Positions 1-8,724 of a DNA stretch of 64,000 nt are shown here, piece after piece (position 1 is the first letter of the stretch; the number at the start of each line of letters is the position of its first letter). The position numbers were made by a program, and so were the translations under genes. The notes under the pieces are model-generated. The model did not search any database and was not told the origin of the DNA. It worked only from the letters and a program-made list of their open reading frames with translations. Source of the stretch: Pseudomonas sp. LFM046. GTDB taxonomy: Bacteria; Pseudomonadota; Gammaproteobacteria; Pseudomonadales; Pseudomonadaceae. The stretch spans positions 762,161 through 826,160 of the forward strand of contig NZ_JYKO02000001.1 in the NCBI RefSeq assembly GCF_000949385.2, in the 5' to 3' direction.

Positions 1-198
1 GGAGAGCGTTATGCTGAATTGGCGGGCGATGGCTTGCCTCCGTCACCCGTAGCGGGTTTGGTCAAGCTCGATAACGGACCCACGGTGCCCTTCTGTATCG
101 GCTGTGGCAGTACGTCCTCGCTCGAGGGTGGCGAGCCGCCGAAGCCGCCCATTGCTGTACAACCCAAGGCGCGCGTGTTCTGGAACATTGAGAAGTGA
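1..198 (+). CDS. C-terminal end of a PilY1-like pilus protein (partial)
   Basis: Reading frame 1 is open from the window edge to a TGA at 196-198, giving about 65 residues. The tail ends RVFWNIEK, which resembles the end of the PilY1 encoded later in this window (RQSWNQIR); both have an aromatic-W-N pattern and end in a basic residue. It contains a CIGC motif that could form a disulphide or bind metal. The stop overlaps the GTG start of fimT, so the two are translationally coupled. Position next to a minor pilin gene and the tail similarity suggest a second PilY1/PilC-type tip protein, but too little is visible to be sure. The rest of the gene lies outside the window. Confidence 0.5.
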   Translation, partial: GERYAELAGDGLPPSPVAGLVKLDNGPTVPFCIGCGSTSSLEGGEPPKPPIAVQPKARVFWNIEK

Positions 199-746
199 CT
201 CCTGATATGAGCCGTGAAGTCAGCGATCGAGTGTCCAGCCCCACGTTTTCCGGTTTGTCCAGGCAATCCGGTTTCACGGTGATCGAGTTGATGATCACAC
301 TGGTGGTCGTGGCGATCCTTCTCGGGATCGCCGTTCCAAGCTTCACCAATGCGACCTTGGGCAGCAAACTGCGATCCCAGGCCAGCGACCTGGTAGGGGG
401 CGTCGCGCTGGCTCGGAGCGAAGCAATCAAGCGTAATCAGGCGGTCACACTCTGTGCCTCTTCGAATGGCACGACCTGTGCGACATCGGGGGGCTGGCAG
501 CAGGGCTGGATCGTCCGAAGTTCAACCGGCACCGTGCTCCAGTCCCATCCGGCGGCACCAAGCGGATTCCTGATCACAGCCTCTGCTCACAGCATTGCAT
601 TTCAGCCCTCGGGCGCAGCGTCCGTAAGCACGGTATTGAAAGTCTGCCGTGCGTCTCCAACTGTCGGGGCCGAGGAACGGTCGGTCTCGATCAGCCTCAC
701 GGGACGGACCTCTGTGTCAAAGACCACCGAGGGTACCTGCTCCTGA
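195..746 (+). CDS. fimT: FimT/FimU (GspH) family minor pilin
   Basis: A 183-residue type IV pre-pilin-like protein. After a leader of about 28 residues it has the class III cleavage site SG|FTVIELM, with Gly at -1, Phe at +1 and Glu at +5, followed by a hydrophobic helix of about 20 residues. The remainder fits a GspH-like beta domain with cysteine pairs (CASS, TTCA and a terminal CS). Such proteins are processed by PilD and act as minor pilins; FimT relatives bind DNA in some naturally competent bacteria. The GTG at 195 overlaps the upstream stop (GTGA); an ATG at 207 is an alternative start and the leader length is atypical either way. It is separated from fimU by thiO. Confidence 0.82.
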   Translation: MTPDMSREVSDRVSSPTFSGLSRQSGFTVIELMITLVVVAILLGIAVPSFTNATLGSKLRSQASDLVGGVALARSEAIKRNQAVTLCASSNGTTCATSGGWQQGWIVRSSTGTVLQSHPAAPSGFLITASAHSIAFQPSGAASVSTVLKVCRASPTVGAEERSVSISLTGRTSVSKTTEGTCS

Positions 747-819
747 CAGGTGCTTGAATAGTCGTTCTTGGGCAACAGGCGCGCATTACCTTTTCCCTCT
801 GACTTAGAATCTCCAACCC

Positions 820-841
820 GGTGCGGGGCCTTTCCCGCACC
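820..841 (+). terminator. Stem-loop after fimT
   Basis: A perfect 8-bp inverted repeat (GGTGCGGG / CCCGCACC) encloses a 6-base loop. It is followed only by TTGGTGTT, so it is a weak intrinsic terminator or a processing hairpin in the 200-base gap between fimT and thiO. Confidence 0.45.
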
Positions 842-945
842 TTGGTGTTGAGATCGTATTATCCATGCGCCGTTTGTGTGAGGCGGGCTATGCAGGCTTC
901 TGGCTCAGGCGACGCTCCGGATGTTTCTGTTGTTCTGGAGGTTCC

Positions 946-2037
946 ATGCGCGTGTTGTTGGTCGGAGGGGGGGCTATCGGGTTGCTGTCTGCATACTCGC
1001 TGGCGCAGGCAGGGCTCGAAGTCTGCCTGCTGGACAAGGGCGAATGTGGACGCGAGTCCTCCTGGGCAGGCGGCGGCATCGTTTCCCCTCTCTATCCCTG
1101 GCGTTATTCCTCAGCTGTAACGGCCCTGGCTCATTGGTCTCAGGACTACTACCCCGGCCTGGGACAGCGTCTGTTCGCTGAAACCGGGATTGATCCCGAA
1201 GTCCATGAAACTGGCCTGTACTGGCTGGACCTTGAGGACGAATCCGAGGCCCTGGCCTGGGCTGCGCGGGAAGGCCGGCCTCTGGCGCCAGTGACAATGG
1301 ACCAAGTCCACACCGCCGTGCCTCCGCTGGGGCCGGGGTATGCCCGGGCTATCTTCATGGCTGGCGTGGCCAACGTGCGAAATCCGCGTTTGACCCGGGC
1401 ACTGCGCGCAGCCTTGCTGCAGATGCCCAACGTGTCGCTGCGCGAGAACAGCGAAGTGCACGGTTTTATCCGGCAGGGCGAGCGTGTGGTGGGTGTGAGC
1501 ACTGCCGACGGCGATGTCCTGGCCGATCGCGTGGTGCTGGCCGCCGGTGCCTGGAGCGGCGAACTGTTGGCCAGCCTCGGGCTGAAGCTGCCTGTGGAGC
1601 CGGTCAAGGGGCAGATGATTCTGTTCAAATGTGCGCCAGACTTCCTCCCGGCCATCGTGCTGGCCAAGGGGCGTTACGCGATTCCACGGCGGGATGGCCA
1701 CATCCTGGTGGGCAGCACCCTGGAGCACGCCGGCTTCGACAAGACGCCCACGGAGGAAGCCCTGGAAAGCCTCAAGGCGTCTGCCTTCGAGTTACTGCCG
1801 CAACTGGCGGACGCCGAGCTCGTGGGGCACTGGGCGGGATTGCGCCCAGGTTCGCCGGAAGGGATTCCCTTCATCGGGCCGGTGCCCGAAGCGGACGGCC
1901 TCTGGCTGAACTGTGGCCACTACCGCAATGGGTTGGTCTTGGCGCCAGCCTCCTGCCAATTGCTGACGGACCTTATTCTCGGCAGTGATCCCGTCATCAA
2001 CCCGCAGCCCTACGCTCCCGAGGGCCGCTTGGGCTGA
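946..2037 (+). CDS. thiO: Glycine oxidase ThiO (FAD-dependent)
   Basis: A 363-residue D-amino-acid-oxidase/ThiO family flavoenzyme. It opens with the dinucleotide-binding motif VGGGAIGLL at residues 6-14, and a late WAGLRPGSPEGIP block matches the C-terminal FAD site of the family. ThiO oxidises glycine to iminoglycine, which supplies the C2-N3 unit of the thiamine thiazole ring. The ATG at 946 was chosen because it has GGAG at 937-940 and puts the FAD motif at the very N-terminus; the open frame continues 27 codons upstream without family similarity. It lies between fimT and fimU, in the gene neighbourhood also seen in P. aeruginosa, where thiO adjoins pilR and fimT; there is no evident functional link to pili. 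Confidence 0.88.
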   Translation: MRVLLVGGGAIGLLSAYSLAQAGLEVCLLDKGECGRESSWAGGGIVSPLYPWRYSSAVTALAHWSQDYYPGLGQRLFAETGIDPEVHETGLYWLDLEDESEALAWAAREGRPLAPVTMDQVHTAVPPLGPGYARAIFMAGVANVRNPRLTRALRAALLQMPNVSLRENSEVHGFIRQGERVVGVSTADGDVLADRVVLAAGAWSGELLASLGLKLPVEPVKGQMILFKCAPDFLPAIVLAKGRYAIPRRDGHILVGSTLEHAGFDKTPTEEALESLKASAFELLPQLADAELVGHWAGLRPGSPEGIPFIGPVPEADGLWLNCGHYRNGLVLAPASCQLLTDLILGSDPVINPQPYAPEGRLG

Positions 2038-2080
2038 CCTCAGCCTTTGCCCGCACGGGCGTCGCAAGCCCTTCTCCCAT

Positions 2081-2112
2081 GCGAGCTTGCCCATTCTTGT
2101 GGGCAAGCTCGC
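2081..2112. repeat. 13-bp perfect inverted repeat (REP-like hairpin)
   Basis: GCGAGCTTGCCCA and its exact complement flank a TTCTTG loop, giving a very stable hairpin after thiO. It lacks a T-tract. The sequence resembles the extragenic palindromes common in Pseudomonas, and it could also stop or protect the thiO transcript. Confidence 0.6.
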
Positions 2113-2192
2113 AGTTCGCGAAATCCAATTTAAAACGAACGTCCCACTCAGCTACTATTCGCGCGAAATTTGCCGCTGGTCGTTAAATCTGA

Positions 2193-2201
2193 CCGCTCGT
2201 C
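2193..2201 (+). promoter_or_regulatory. Candidate AlgR box upstream of fimU
   Basis: CCGCTCGTC differs by one base from the AlgR consensus CCGTTCGTC, 92 bases before the fimU start. In P. aeruginosa AlgR is known to activate the fimU-pilVWXY1Y2E operon. A 9-base match alone is weak evidence. Confidence 0.3.
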
Positions 2202-2292
2202 ATGGAAGGCTGGCAAAGCAGGAGCAGGAAGCTTCGTTGCGCGGGCGCTCGCCCGCTCGAGTTCGCACCGTTTAGCTGGAGAGGGGCAGGGA

Positions 2293-2760
2293 ATGTCGCA
2301 GCGAGGTTTTACGTTGATCGAACTGCTGGTCACGCTTGTCGTGCTCGCGGTTCTGATTGGCCTGGCAGCACCGAATCTCTCCAAATTGCTTCGCGATAGT
2401 CAGGCGTCGGCTGAATTGAGCGCGTTTTCCGACATGCTCAATTATGCGCGGCGTGAAGCTGTGCAGGGATCGCAAACGATCCGGTTGCGTGGTCCGCTGG
2501 CCGCCGACGGTGCATGGCAGGTGCTACGCGATCGTGATGGCCAGGAGATACGCCGGTTCGCGCCGCTGACTTTGTTCTCGGTCGAGCCCGATGGGTTGCA
2601 AAGTGTCCTCTTCGATGCACAGGGGCGCCTGTTGAGTGCGGCCAGGGTGAGTCTCGATCTGGTGGTGAAGGACTCCAGACTCGATTGCGCCACCTTCAAT
2701 CGCATTGTCTCTGTCGAGCTGTCCGGTTCGATTTCCCTGGAGAAGGGGAGTTGCCAATGA
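2293..2760 (+). CDS. fimU: Minor pilin FimU
   Basis: A 155-residue pre-pilin with a short leader (MSQRG) and the cleavage site G|FTLIELL, Glu at +5, a hydrophobic N-terminal helix and a GspH-type C-terminal domain. FimU couples the PilVWX minor-pilin complex to the pilus fibre in P. aeruginosa. The ATG at 2293 is preceded by GAGAGGGGCAGGGA, a good ribosome site, and gives the canonical short leader; the longer open frame upstream is not needed. Its stop overlaps the pilV start (ATGA), so this is the first gene of the six-gene run fimU-pilV-pilW-pilX-pilY1-pilE. Confidence 0.9.
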   Translation: MSQRGFTLIELLVTLVVLAVLIGLAAPNLSKLLRDSQASAELSAFSDMLNYARREAVQGSQTIRLRGPLAADGAWQVLRDRDGQEIRRFAPLTLFSVEPDGLQSVLFDAQGRLLSAARVSLDLVVKDSRLDCATFNRIVSVELSGSISLEKGSCQ

Positions 2761-3194
2761 CTGCCGGATTTCAGCGGGGGTCCTCCTTGATCGAGGTCTT
2801 GGTCGCGGTGCTGCTTTTCTCTGTCGGTGTCCTTGGGCTGGCGGCCATGCAGCTCACGGCGCTGAAGGCCAATCAGACGGCATCCGTGCGCTCTCACGCA
2901 ATCTTCCTCGCCTATGAGATGGCGGACCGGATGCGGGCGGGGCGGGGTGACGCGCAAGCCGGCTTTTACAGTTTGGCGGTCGGTGCCGAGTTGCCTTGTG
3001 ACCCGGCGAAAGAGACCTGTCTGCCGTTCCAGCGTGACCTGGCGGAGTGGCGGGCCAACCTGGCGCAGCAACTGCCTGACGGGAATGGCGGAGTGGTGCA
3101 GAACGGAGACCGTTTCACGGTCGTCGTGCAATGGAACGAGGAGCGGGTGGGTGGAAGCCGCGCCCAGCAGTTCTCCTTCGTCACGCAGATTTGA
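2757..3194 (+). CDS. pilV: Minor pilin PilV
   Basis: A 145-residue pre-pilin-like protein. The leader MTAGFQRG is followed by SSLIEVLVAVLLF, so the cleavage site is G|S with Glu at +5. PilV together with PilW and PilX forms the tip-proximal minor pilin complex that primes pilus assembly and presents PilY1. It overlaps fimU by four bases and is followed after 10 bases by pilW. The cysteines in LPCDPAKETC could form a disulphide. Confidence 0.88.
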   Translation: MTAGFQRGSSLIEVLVAVLLFSVGVLGLAAMQLTALKANQTASVRSHAIFLAYEMADRMRAGRGDAQAGFYSLAVGAELPCDPAKETCLPFQRDLAEWRANLAQQLPDGNGGVVQNGDRFTVVVQWNEERVGGSRAQQFSFVTQI

Positions 3195-3204
3195 CGGGGT
3201 GCGC

Positions 3205-4236
3205 ATGCACAAGCAACACGGCTTGAGCCTGGTGGAGCTGATGGTAGCCATGGCGCTTGGCCTGGTTATCAGCCTGGCGGTGCTGCAAGTATTCATCAGC
3301 AACAAGAATACTTTTCTGCTTCAGGGGGCCGCCGGCCACTTGCAGGAAAACGGTCGCTTCGCTCTTCAATACCTGGCCGCCGAGTTGCGTCCGGCAGGCG
3401 TTGGGGTGGGAACCCGGCTGGATGAGGAGGATATCTGCGTAGTGGCCAGCAACGGCACCGCAGCGGAATGGAGTGCGATGAATCGCCCGATCTGGGGCAA
3501 GCGTAACGCCGCAGCTGGCGGACTGGGCGCGGTGGGCACCGATGAGCTGTCAATCTTCGCCAATGACGGTTGCGAGTCCTTCCTCACCGTTGGCGAACTG
3601 CTCAAGCCTGCGCAGAACGCGAATCTCAAGGTCACGGCCTATTGCCCGAGCATGCAGAAGGATCATGCGGTGATGGTGCTGGACATGGAAAAGGCGGTGG
3701 TCGTCCGCATAACCAACAAGCCGAATTCATCTGGGGCCGGTCAAGTGACCCTTACCCATGCCGCTGGCACCAATGCCAAGGACGCCAAGTGCGGTGGCTT
3801 CAAGTTTTCCGATATCCAGTTCACCAGCCCGGCGCGGGTGGTGGGGTTCGCTCACAGGACGTTCTACGTTGCCGATACCGGACGCACCTCGGTGACGGGG
3901 CAGCCAGTCCGTGCCTTGTTCGTCCGCGACCTGGCGCAGGTGCCGGTGCAGACCAACGAGATCATCGAGGGGGTGGAATCCCTGCGCACCAGCTACGGCG
4001 TCGCAGCGGGCAACAACGTCGGTGTGCAGACCTACCTTAGCCCGGCCGAAGTCGAGGCGGCCAACCGCTGGCGCGATGTACGGACGGTGAAGATCGATCT
4101 GCTGCTGGTCAGCGAGGAACGGGTGGCGGGGGCGCGGGACCAGGCCATCCAGTTCGGTGGCGCGACCGTGGCGGCGGATGGGCGCCTGCGCCAGGTATTC
4201 AGCACGGTCGTCGCCCTGCGCAATCGCATTGACTGA
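3205..4236 (+). CDS. pilW: Minor pilin PilW
   Basis: A 343-residue PilW-type protein, much larger than an ordinary pilin as expected for this family. The leader MHKQHG is followed by LSLVELMVAMALGLV, with Glu at +5 and a long hydrophobic helix; the sequence QENGRFALQYLA just after the helix is typical of PilW. The ATG at 3205 gives the canonical six-residue leader; the frame is open well upstream only because it overlaps pilV in another frame. It belongs to the fimU-pilE operon and should sit near the pilus tip. Confidence 0.9.
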   Translation: MHKQHGLSLVELMVAMALGLVISLAVLQVFISNKNTFLLQGAAGHLQENGRFALQYLAAELRPAGVGVGTRLDEEDICVVASNGTAAEWSAMNRPIWGKRNAAAGGLGAVGTDELSIFANDGCESFLTVGELLKPAQNANLKVTAYCPSMQKDHAVMVLDMEKAVVVRITNKPNSSGAGQVTLTHAAGTNAKDAKCGGFKFSDIQFTSPARVVGFAHRTFYVADTGRTSVTGQPVRALFVRDLAQVPVQTNEIIEGVESLRTSYGVAAGNNVGVQTYLSPAEVEAANRWRDVRTVKIDLLLVSEERVAGARDQAIQFGGATVAADGRLRQVFSTVVALRNRID

Positions 4237-4252
4237 CAAGACAAGGATGAAC

Positions 4253-4765
4253 ATGCAAGAGCAAAAAGGGGCGGTGTTGCTGGTCTGCCTGATCGCAATC
4301 CTGGCCTTGACCGTGCTTGGGGTGACTGCAATGTCCAGTAGCACCCTGCAAGAACGCATGGCCGGTGGCGCCCGGGATTACAACGTGGCGTTCCAGGCGG
4401 CAGAAAGCGCATTGCGGGTCGGCGAGGCCCACGTACGCGAGCAGGTGGAGGCCAGCGTCGACCCGGCGCAGTTGTTCCTGGCGAGCACGGATTGTCCGGC
4501 CGTCACAGAGGCACAGTGGTCGCCTCCCGTTGAACTTAATGCCAAACCCCGGCAACCGGACTGCCGGGTACGCAGTTTCTACGGCGCCTCGGGTGGGGCG
4601 AACGCTTTCGTTTGCGAAACCGATGGTTCGATCGCCGAGAACCGTGCCTTTGACTGCCTGAGCCGCACCTATCTGTTCAACGTCGAAGCCACCGGATACG
4701 GCACCGGGGATGCGGAGGTACACCTGCGCTCCACCGTGGCCATTGCCGTGCGCAGCCAGAACTGA
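4253..4765 (+). CDS. pilX: Minor pilin PilX
   Basis: A 170-residue PilX family protein. The leader MQEQKG precedes AVLLVCLIAILALTVLGV; the Glu at +5 found in most pilins is absent, as is common for PilX/GspK-type tip subunits. The motif MSSSTLQERMAGG shortly after the helix is characteristic of PilX. AAGG at 4243-4246 lies six bases before the ATG at 4253, which decides this start over the ATG at 4247. PilX works with PilV, PilW and PilY1 in the priming complex. Confidence 0.88.
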   Translation: MQEQKGAVLLVCLIAILALTVLGVTAMSSSTLQERMAGGARDYNVAFQAAESALRVGEAHVREQVEASVDPAQLFLASTDCPAVTEAQWSPPVELNAKPRQPDCRVRSFYGASGGANAFVCETDGSIAENRAFDCLSRTYLFNVEATGYGTGDAEVHLRSTVAIAVRSQN

Positions 4766-4781
4766 CCGAAGGGAGATGCAG

Positions 4782-7700
4782 ATGATCGGGTCGAAGTTCC
4801 TGTTCGTGGCACGGACAATCACAGCCAGCCTGTTGACCGCCGCCATCAGCCACAGCGCTCAGGCGGCCTTCGTGCCGTCGCAGATTCCGCTGAACCTGGG
4901 CGGCCAGGTCGAGCCCAACCTCACGTTCATCCTGGATGATTCGGGCTCCATGCGCTGGGGCTTTCTGCCGGACGATCTGAAACCCTCCTACCTGGAGCGC
5001 TCGGACGACTGGTACGAGCGCAAGGAATGCGCGGGGCGAGGCACGTACGCTGGCAAGAATCTGCATTTCTGCCCGAAAACCGGCCTTCGTTACCTGGCCT
5101 CAAGCCACTTGAACAAGTCTTACTACAACCCGGCCGTGCAGTACCTGCCACCCATCAAGAGCGACGGGCAGCGCTATGCCAATGCGAGCTTCGCGGCCGC
5201 ATACGTGGACGGTTATGCGGGAGGGACGACGGTCAATCTGGGCAATGACTACCTGGCGATCATGGACGACTATTTTTCGCCCAACAGCTACGAGTGCTTG
5301 AACAAGCGCTGCAGCAAAGTCGAGTACTACAACGGGTTTGCCGTGGGGGCGGAGAGCGGGGGCGTTGCCGCCTTCTATTACGAATACGTTGGCGGTGGCT
5401 CCTGCGCCAGCAATCCCCGCCAGGATGCCTGCTATGCCGAACGTAGCGTAGGGACTGCCGAGCGGCAGAATTTCGCCAACTGGTTCTCCTACTACCGTAA
5501 CCGCATGATGTCGGCCAAGGCCGGGGTGAGCCAGGCATTCTCTGGATTACCGGGGGACATCCGGGTCGGCTACGGCGCGATCAACGTGACGGGGCAGACC
5601 GTCGATTCGAGCAGCACCGATACGCTGGTTCGCGGCGTGCGCCGTTTCGAGGGTAGCGGCCGTTCCGAATTCTACGATTGGTTGTTTTCCGCGTCGGCCT
5701 CCGGAGGAACACCATTGCGCCGGGCATTGGGAGACGCTGGCGAGTATTACTCCCGCACGGGCAGCGGCGGGCCCTGGAGTTCGACTCCGGGTCAGTCGGG
5801 AGGCAAGGAGTATTCCTGCCGGCAGAGCTACACGATCCTGACCACGGATGGCTACTGGAATAACGATGCCGCCTCCAAGCCCGCAGCGCGGGCTAACGTG
5901 GACAATACCAACGGCCCGGCCATCAGTGGGCCAGACGGTCAGAGCTATCGCTATGTGCCAAAGGCGCCGTTCAATGACAGTCAGGCCAATACCCTGGCCG
6001 ACGTAGCCATGTACTACTGGAGCCGTGACCTGCACCCCGACCTGGCAAACCGGGTACCGACCGACCCGGCTGATCCTGCGCTCTGGCAGCACATGGTGAC
6101 GTTCGGCGTCGGGTTGGGGGTCAGCGGAACCATCGATCCACAAGCAGCCTTTACTGCTGCCCGGAATGGGGGGGCCATCTCCTGGCCAGACCCGGCAGAC
6201 AGCGACCCTGCAAAGCTGGATGACCTGCTGCACGCTGCGGTGAACGGTCGAGGTGGCTTCTACAGCGCTCAGGATCCCCAGCAGTTCGCCAGCGCGCTGG
6301 GCGATACCCTCGCGTCGATCGCCGACCGTACCGGATCGAACACCGCCGCAGTGCCCAATGCGCGGCGCCTGGACGGCAACACCCTGGTTTACGAGGCGTA
6401 TTACAGCAGTGCGGATTGGTCCGGCAAATTGCTGGCGAAACGACCGAAGCGAACCAGCGCGGGGGTGGTCTTCGAAGAGATGTGGGAGGCCGGACGCACG
6501 TTGGGTACGGGCAGCCGCAACCTGTTCACCCATGATGGCAGTGCAGGGCGGAACCACGGCCTGGCCCTGAATTGGGGCGCGCTTCCGACTGGCCTCAAGA
6601 CTCACTTCAATGACAGCGAGGCACTGTTCACGTACCTGATGGGCAGTCGTGAAAACGAGGCGCCGGCAGGTTTGAAGTTCCGCAAGCGTTCCACCCTGCT
6701 AGGCGATATCGTCAACTCCACCCTGGTGCTCGCCAACCGGCAGGACTGGGGGTTTCACGGACGCGTGCCGGTGCCGGCCAACGAGCAGACGTATGCGCAG
6801 TTCGTTGCCGCCAAATCGAGCCGAGCACCGGTGCTGTTCGTCGGAGCCAACGATGGCTTCCTGCATGCCCTCAATGCCAACACCGGCAACGAACTCTTCG
6901 CCTACATGCCCAACGGTGTGCTGGGCAACGTCAAGACCCTGGCCAATAGCGATTACAAGCACCGCTACTTCGTGGACGGCAAGCTGCACATCCGTGATGC
7001 CCGCCTCAACGATCAGTGGCGAACCGTGCTGCTGGGCAGCCTGGGCGCGGGTGGCAAAAGCGTCTTCGCCCTCGATGTCACCGATGCATCCCAAAGCGGC
7101 TTCAGCGCCACCAACGTACTTTGGGAAATCAGCAACGACGCGGACCTCGGGTACAACTTTGGCGAGCCGTTGATTGGACGCATGAAGGATGGCAGCTGGG
7201 CAGCCATCTTCGGCAACGGCCACGGGAGTACCAGTGACGACGCAGTGCTGTTTATCGTTGATCTGGCGACGGGCGCGGTTAACAAGGTCCGGGCGGGCTC
7301 CGCCACTGGCGGGCTCTCGAGCCCGTCCTTCGTCTACGCCGTGGACGGGTCCGGCAACATCTATGTCAAGGACGTGTATGCCGGGGACCTCAGTGGCAAC
7401 CTGTGGAAATTCAACCTGAAGGACAATGGTGACGGCTCGGATGATTTCGAGGTCAGCCTGAAGTCCGGAAATACACCGCAGCCGCTCTATGTCGCTACTG
7501 ATGCCCAAGGCAATCGCCAACCCATCAGCGTCAAGCCGGAGATCGCCTACCACCCCGATGGCGTGTCCCAAGGTGTGATCGTCTATTTTGGGACGGGGCG
7601 CCTGTATACCGCAGGCGATGTCGCCGAACAGGGCACCCAGACCGTTTATGGCATTTGGGACAAGAAGGCGAGCAGCGGTTCGTCCATCGCTTTCAGCGGC

Positions 7701-8234
7701 AGAACCGCGCTTGAAGGGCGTTCCATCCTGTTCGAGGGCGAGGCTTTTTCCCGCAATGTGCGGGTGCTCGACGCGCCGACCAGCGCCATCGACTGGAGCA
7801 GGAAGCGCGGCTGGTACCTTGACCTGACGTCACCCGTCCACGGGGCGCAGGGCGAACGCATGATCTTCGCCCCCCGCATCCTGCTCAATCGCCTCGTTGT
7901 CGAAACCGCTATCCCCTCCGCAGATCCCTGCCTGGCGGGTGGTTCCGGCTGGACCATGGTGCTGGACATGGCCACCGGCGGGCGGCTCAACTACGTCCTG
8001 CTGGATCTGAACAAGGACGGCAAGTTTACCGAGGCCGACATGGTCTCGAACGATGGGACGAAGTTGCCACCGTCCGGTATCGGCTCCTCCGGCAGCATAC
8101 CCACAGGCTCGTACGACCTGATCGACCCACAAAAATACTGGCTCTGCCGGGGTACCGGCGTGGATGACTGCATCCCCGCTGCCAATACCCTGGACATTCT
8201 CGAAGGGCGCCAATCCTGGAACCAGATCCGATGA
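4782..8234 (+). CDS. pilY1: Type IV pilus tip adhesin and regulator PilY1
   Basis: An 1150-residue secreted protein. A signal peptide ends near SAQA at residue 28. The N-terminal part carries a von Willebrand A-type MIDAS motif, DDSGSM, at residues 52-57. The C-terminal half is the PilY1 beta-propeller, with the hallmark block YAGDLSGNLWKF. An EF-hand-like loop, DLNKDGKFTEAD, near the C-terminus is a likely calcium site that in P. aeruginosa PilY1 controls retraction; the exact position differs. PilY1 sits at the pilus tip, mediates adhesion and mechanosensing and primes assembly with PilVWX. The ATG at 4782 has GGGAG six bases upstream; an ATG at 4776 is possible. No pilY2 lies between it and pilE, unlike P. 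aeruginosa. Confidence 0.93.
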   Translation: MIGSKFLFVARTITASLLTAAISHSAQAAFVPSQIPLNLGGQVEPNLTFILDDSGSMRWGFLPDDLKPSYLERSDDWYERKECAGRGTYAGKNLHFCPKTGLRYLASSHLNKSYYNPAVQYLPPIKSDGQRYANASFAAAYVDGYAGGTTVNLGNDYLAIMDDYFSPNSYECLNKRCSKVEYYNGFAVGAESGGVAAFYYEYVGGGSCASNPRQDACYAERSVGTAERQNFANWFSYYRNRMMSAKAGVSQAFSGLPGDIRVGYGAINVTGQTVDSSSTDTLVRGVRRFEGSGRSEFYDWLFSASASGGTPLRRALGDAGEYYSRTGSGGPWSSTPGQSGGKEYSCRQSYTILTTDGYWNNDAASKPAARANVDNTNGPAISGPDGQSYRYVPKAPFNDSQANTLADVAMYYWSRDLHPDLANRVPTDPADPALWQHMVTFGVGLGVSGTIDPQAAFTAARNGGAISWPDPADSDPAKLDDLLHAAVNGRGGFYSAQDPQQFASALGDTLASIADRTGSNTAAVPNARRLDGNTLVYEAYYSSADWSGKLLAKRPKRTSAGVVFEEMWEAGRTLGTGSRNLFTHDGSAGRNHGLALNWGALPTGLKTHFNDSEALFTYLMGSRENEAPAGLKFRKRSTLLGDIVNSTLVLANRQDWGFHGRVPVPANEQTYAQFVAAKSSRAPVLFVGANDGFLHALNANTGNELFAYMPNGVLGNVKTLANSDYKHRYFVDGKLHIRDARLNDQWRTVLLGSLGAGGKSVFALDVTDASQSGFSATNVLWEISNDADLGYNFGEPLIGRMKDGSWAAIFGNGHGSTSDDAVLFIVDLATGAVNKVRAGSATGGLSSPSFVYAVDGSGNIYVKDVYAGDLSGNLWKFNLKDNGDGSDDFEVSLKSGNTPQPLYVATDAQGNRQPISVKPEIAYHPDGVSQGVIVYFGTGRLYTAGDVAEQGTQTVYGIWDKKASSGSSIAFSGRTALEGRSILFEGEAFSRNVRVLDAPTSAIDWSRKRGWYLDLTSPVHGAQGERMIFAPRILLNRLVVETAIPSADPCLAGGSGWTMVLDMATGGRLNYVLLDLNKDGKFTEADMVSNDGTKLPPSGIGSSGSIPTGSYDLIDPQKYWLCRGTGVDDCIPAANTLDILEGRQSWNQIR

Positions 8235-8647
8235 AACACAGTAAGGCGTTCACCCTGATCGAACTGATGATCGTGCTGGTGGTGATCGGCATCCTCGCCG
8301 CGATCGCCTACCCCAGCTACACGGAGCACGTGCGCAAGGGCAAGCGCGCCGAGGTGAAGGCCGCCTTGATGGAAGGCGCGCAGGCGCTGGAGCGCTATTA
8401 TTCCGCCCACGGCTCGTACCTGGATGCCGAAGGCCACTTTGCGGATGCCGTTGCCACCCAGGCGCCGGCTTCGGGGGCGGCCAACTACACCATCGCCGCC
8501 CAAGGCGCGGCGACCGCAACCGCCTACCTGCTGCGTGCCACCCGTGCCGGCAGCATGGCCGGCGACCCGTGCGGCGACTTCCAGATCAGCCACACCGGCG
8601 AGCGCACGCTGGCCAATGCCACGCGTACCGTGGCCCAGTGCTGGTAG
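8231..8647 (+). CDS. pilE: Minor pilin PilE with Ala at the cleavage site
   Basis: A 138-residue pilin-like protein. The N-terminus is MKHSKA followed by [24 protein letters not shown], the canonical pilin helix with Glu at +5. The residue before the mature Phe is Ala (GCG), not the usual Gly. PilE joins PilV, PilW, PilX and FimU in the priming complex. The start overlaps the pilY1 stop (ATGA), so it is translationally coupled and is the last gene of the operon. Cysteines near the end (DPCGD, QCW) can form the usual C-terminal disulphide loop. Confidence 0.88.
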   Translation: MKHSKAFTLIELMIVLVVIGILAAIAYPSYTEHVRKGKRAEVKAALMEGAQALERYYSAHGSYLDAEGHFADAVATQAPASGAANYTIAAQGAATATAYLLRATRAGSMAGDPCGDFQISHTGERTLANATRTVAQCW

Positions 8648-8724
8648 ATGGCAGGGGGCGTGCATTTCCAGACCGGGGGTTCAGCGCTGTTTGATGGCTA
8701 TCCACCCCACGGGCCCTCCGGGCA

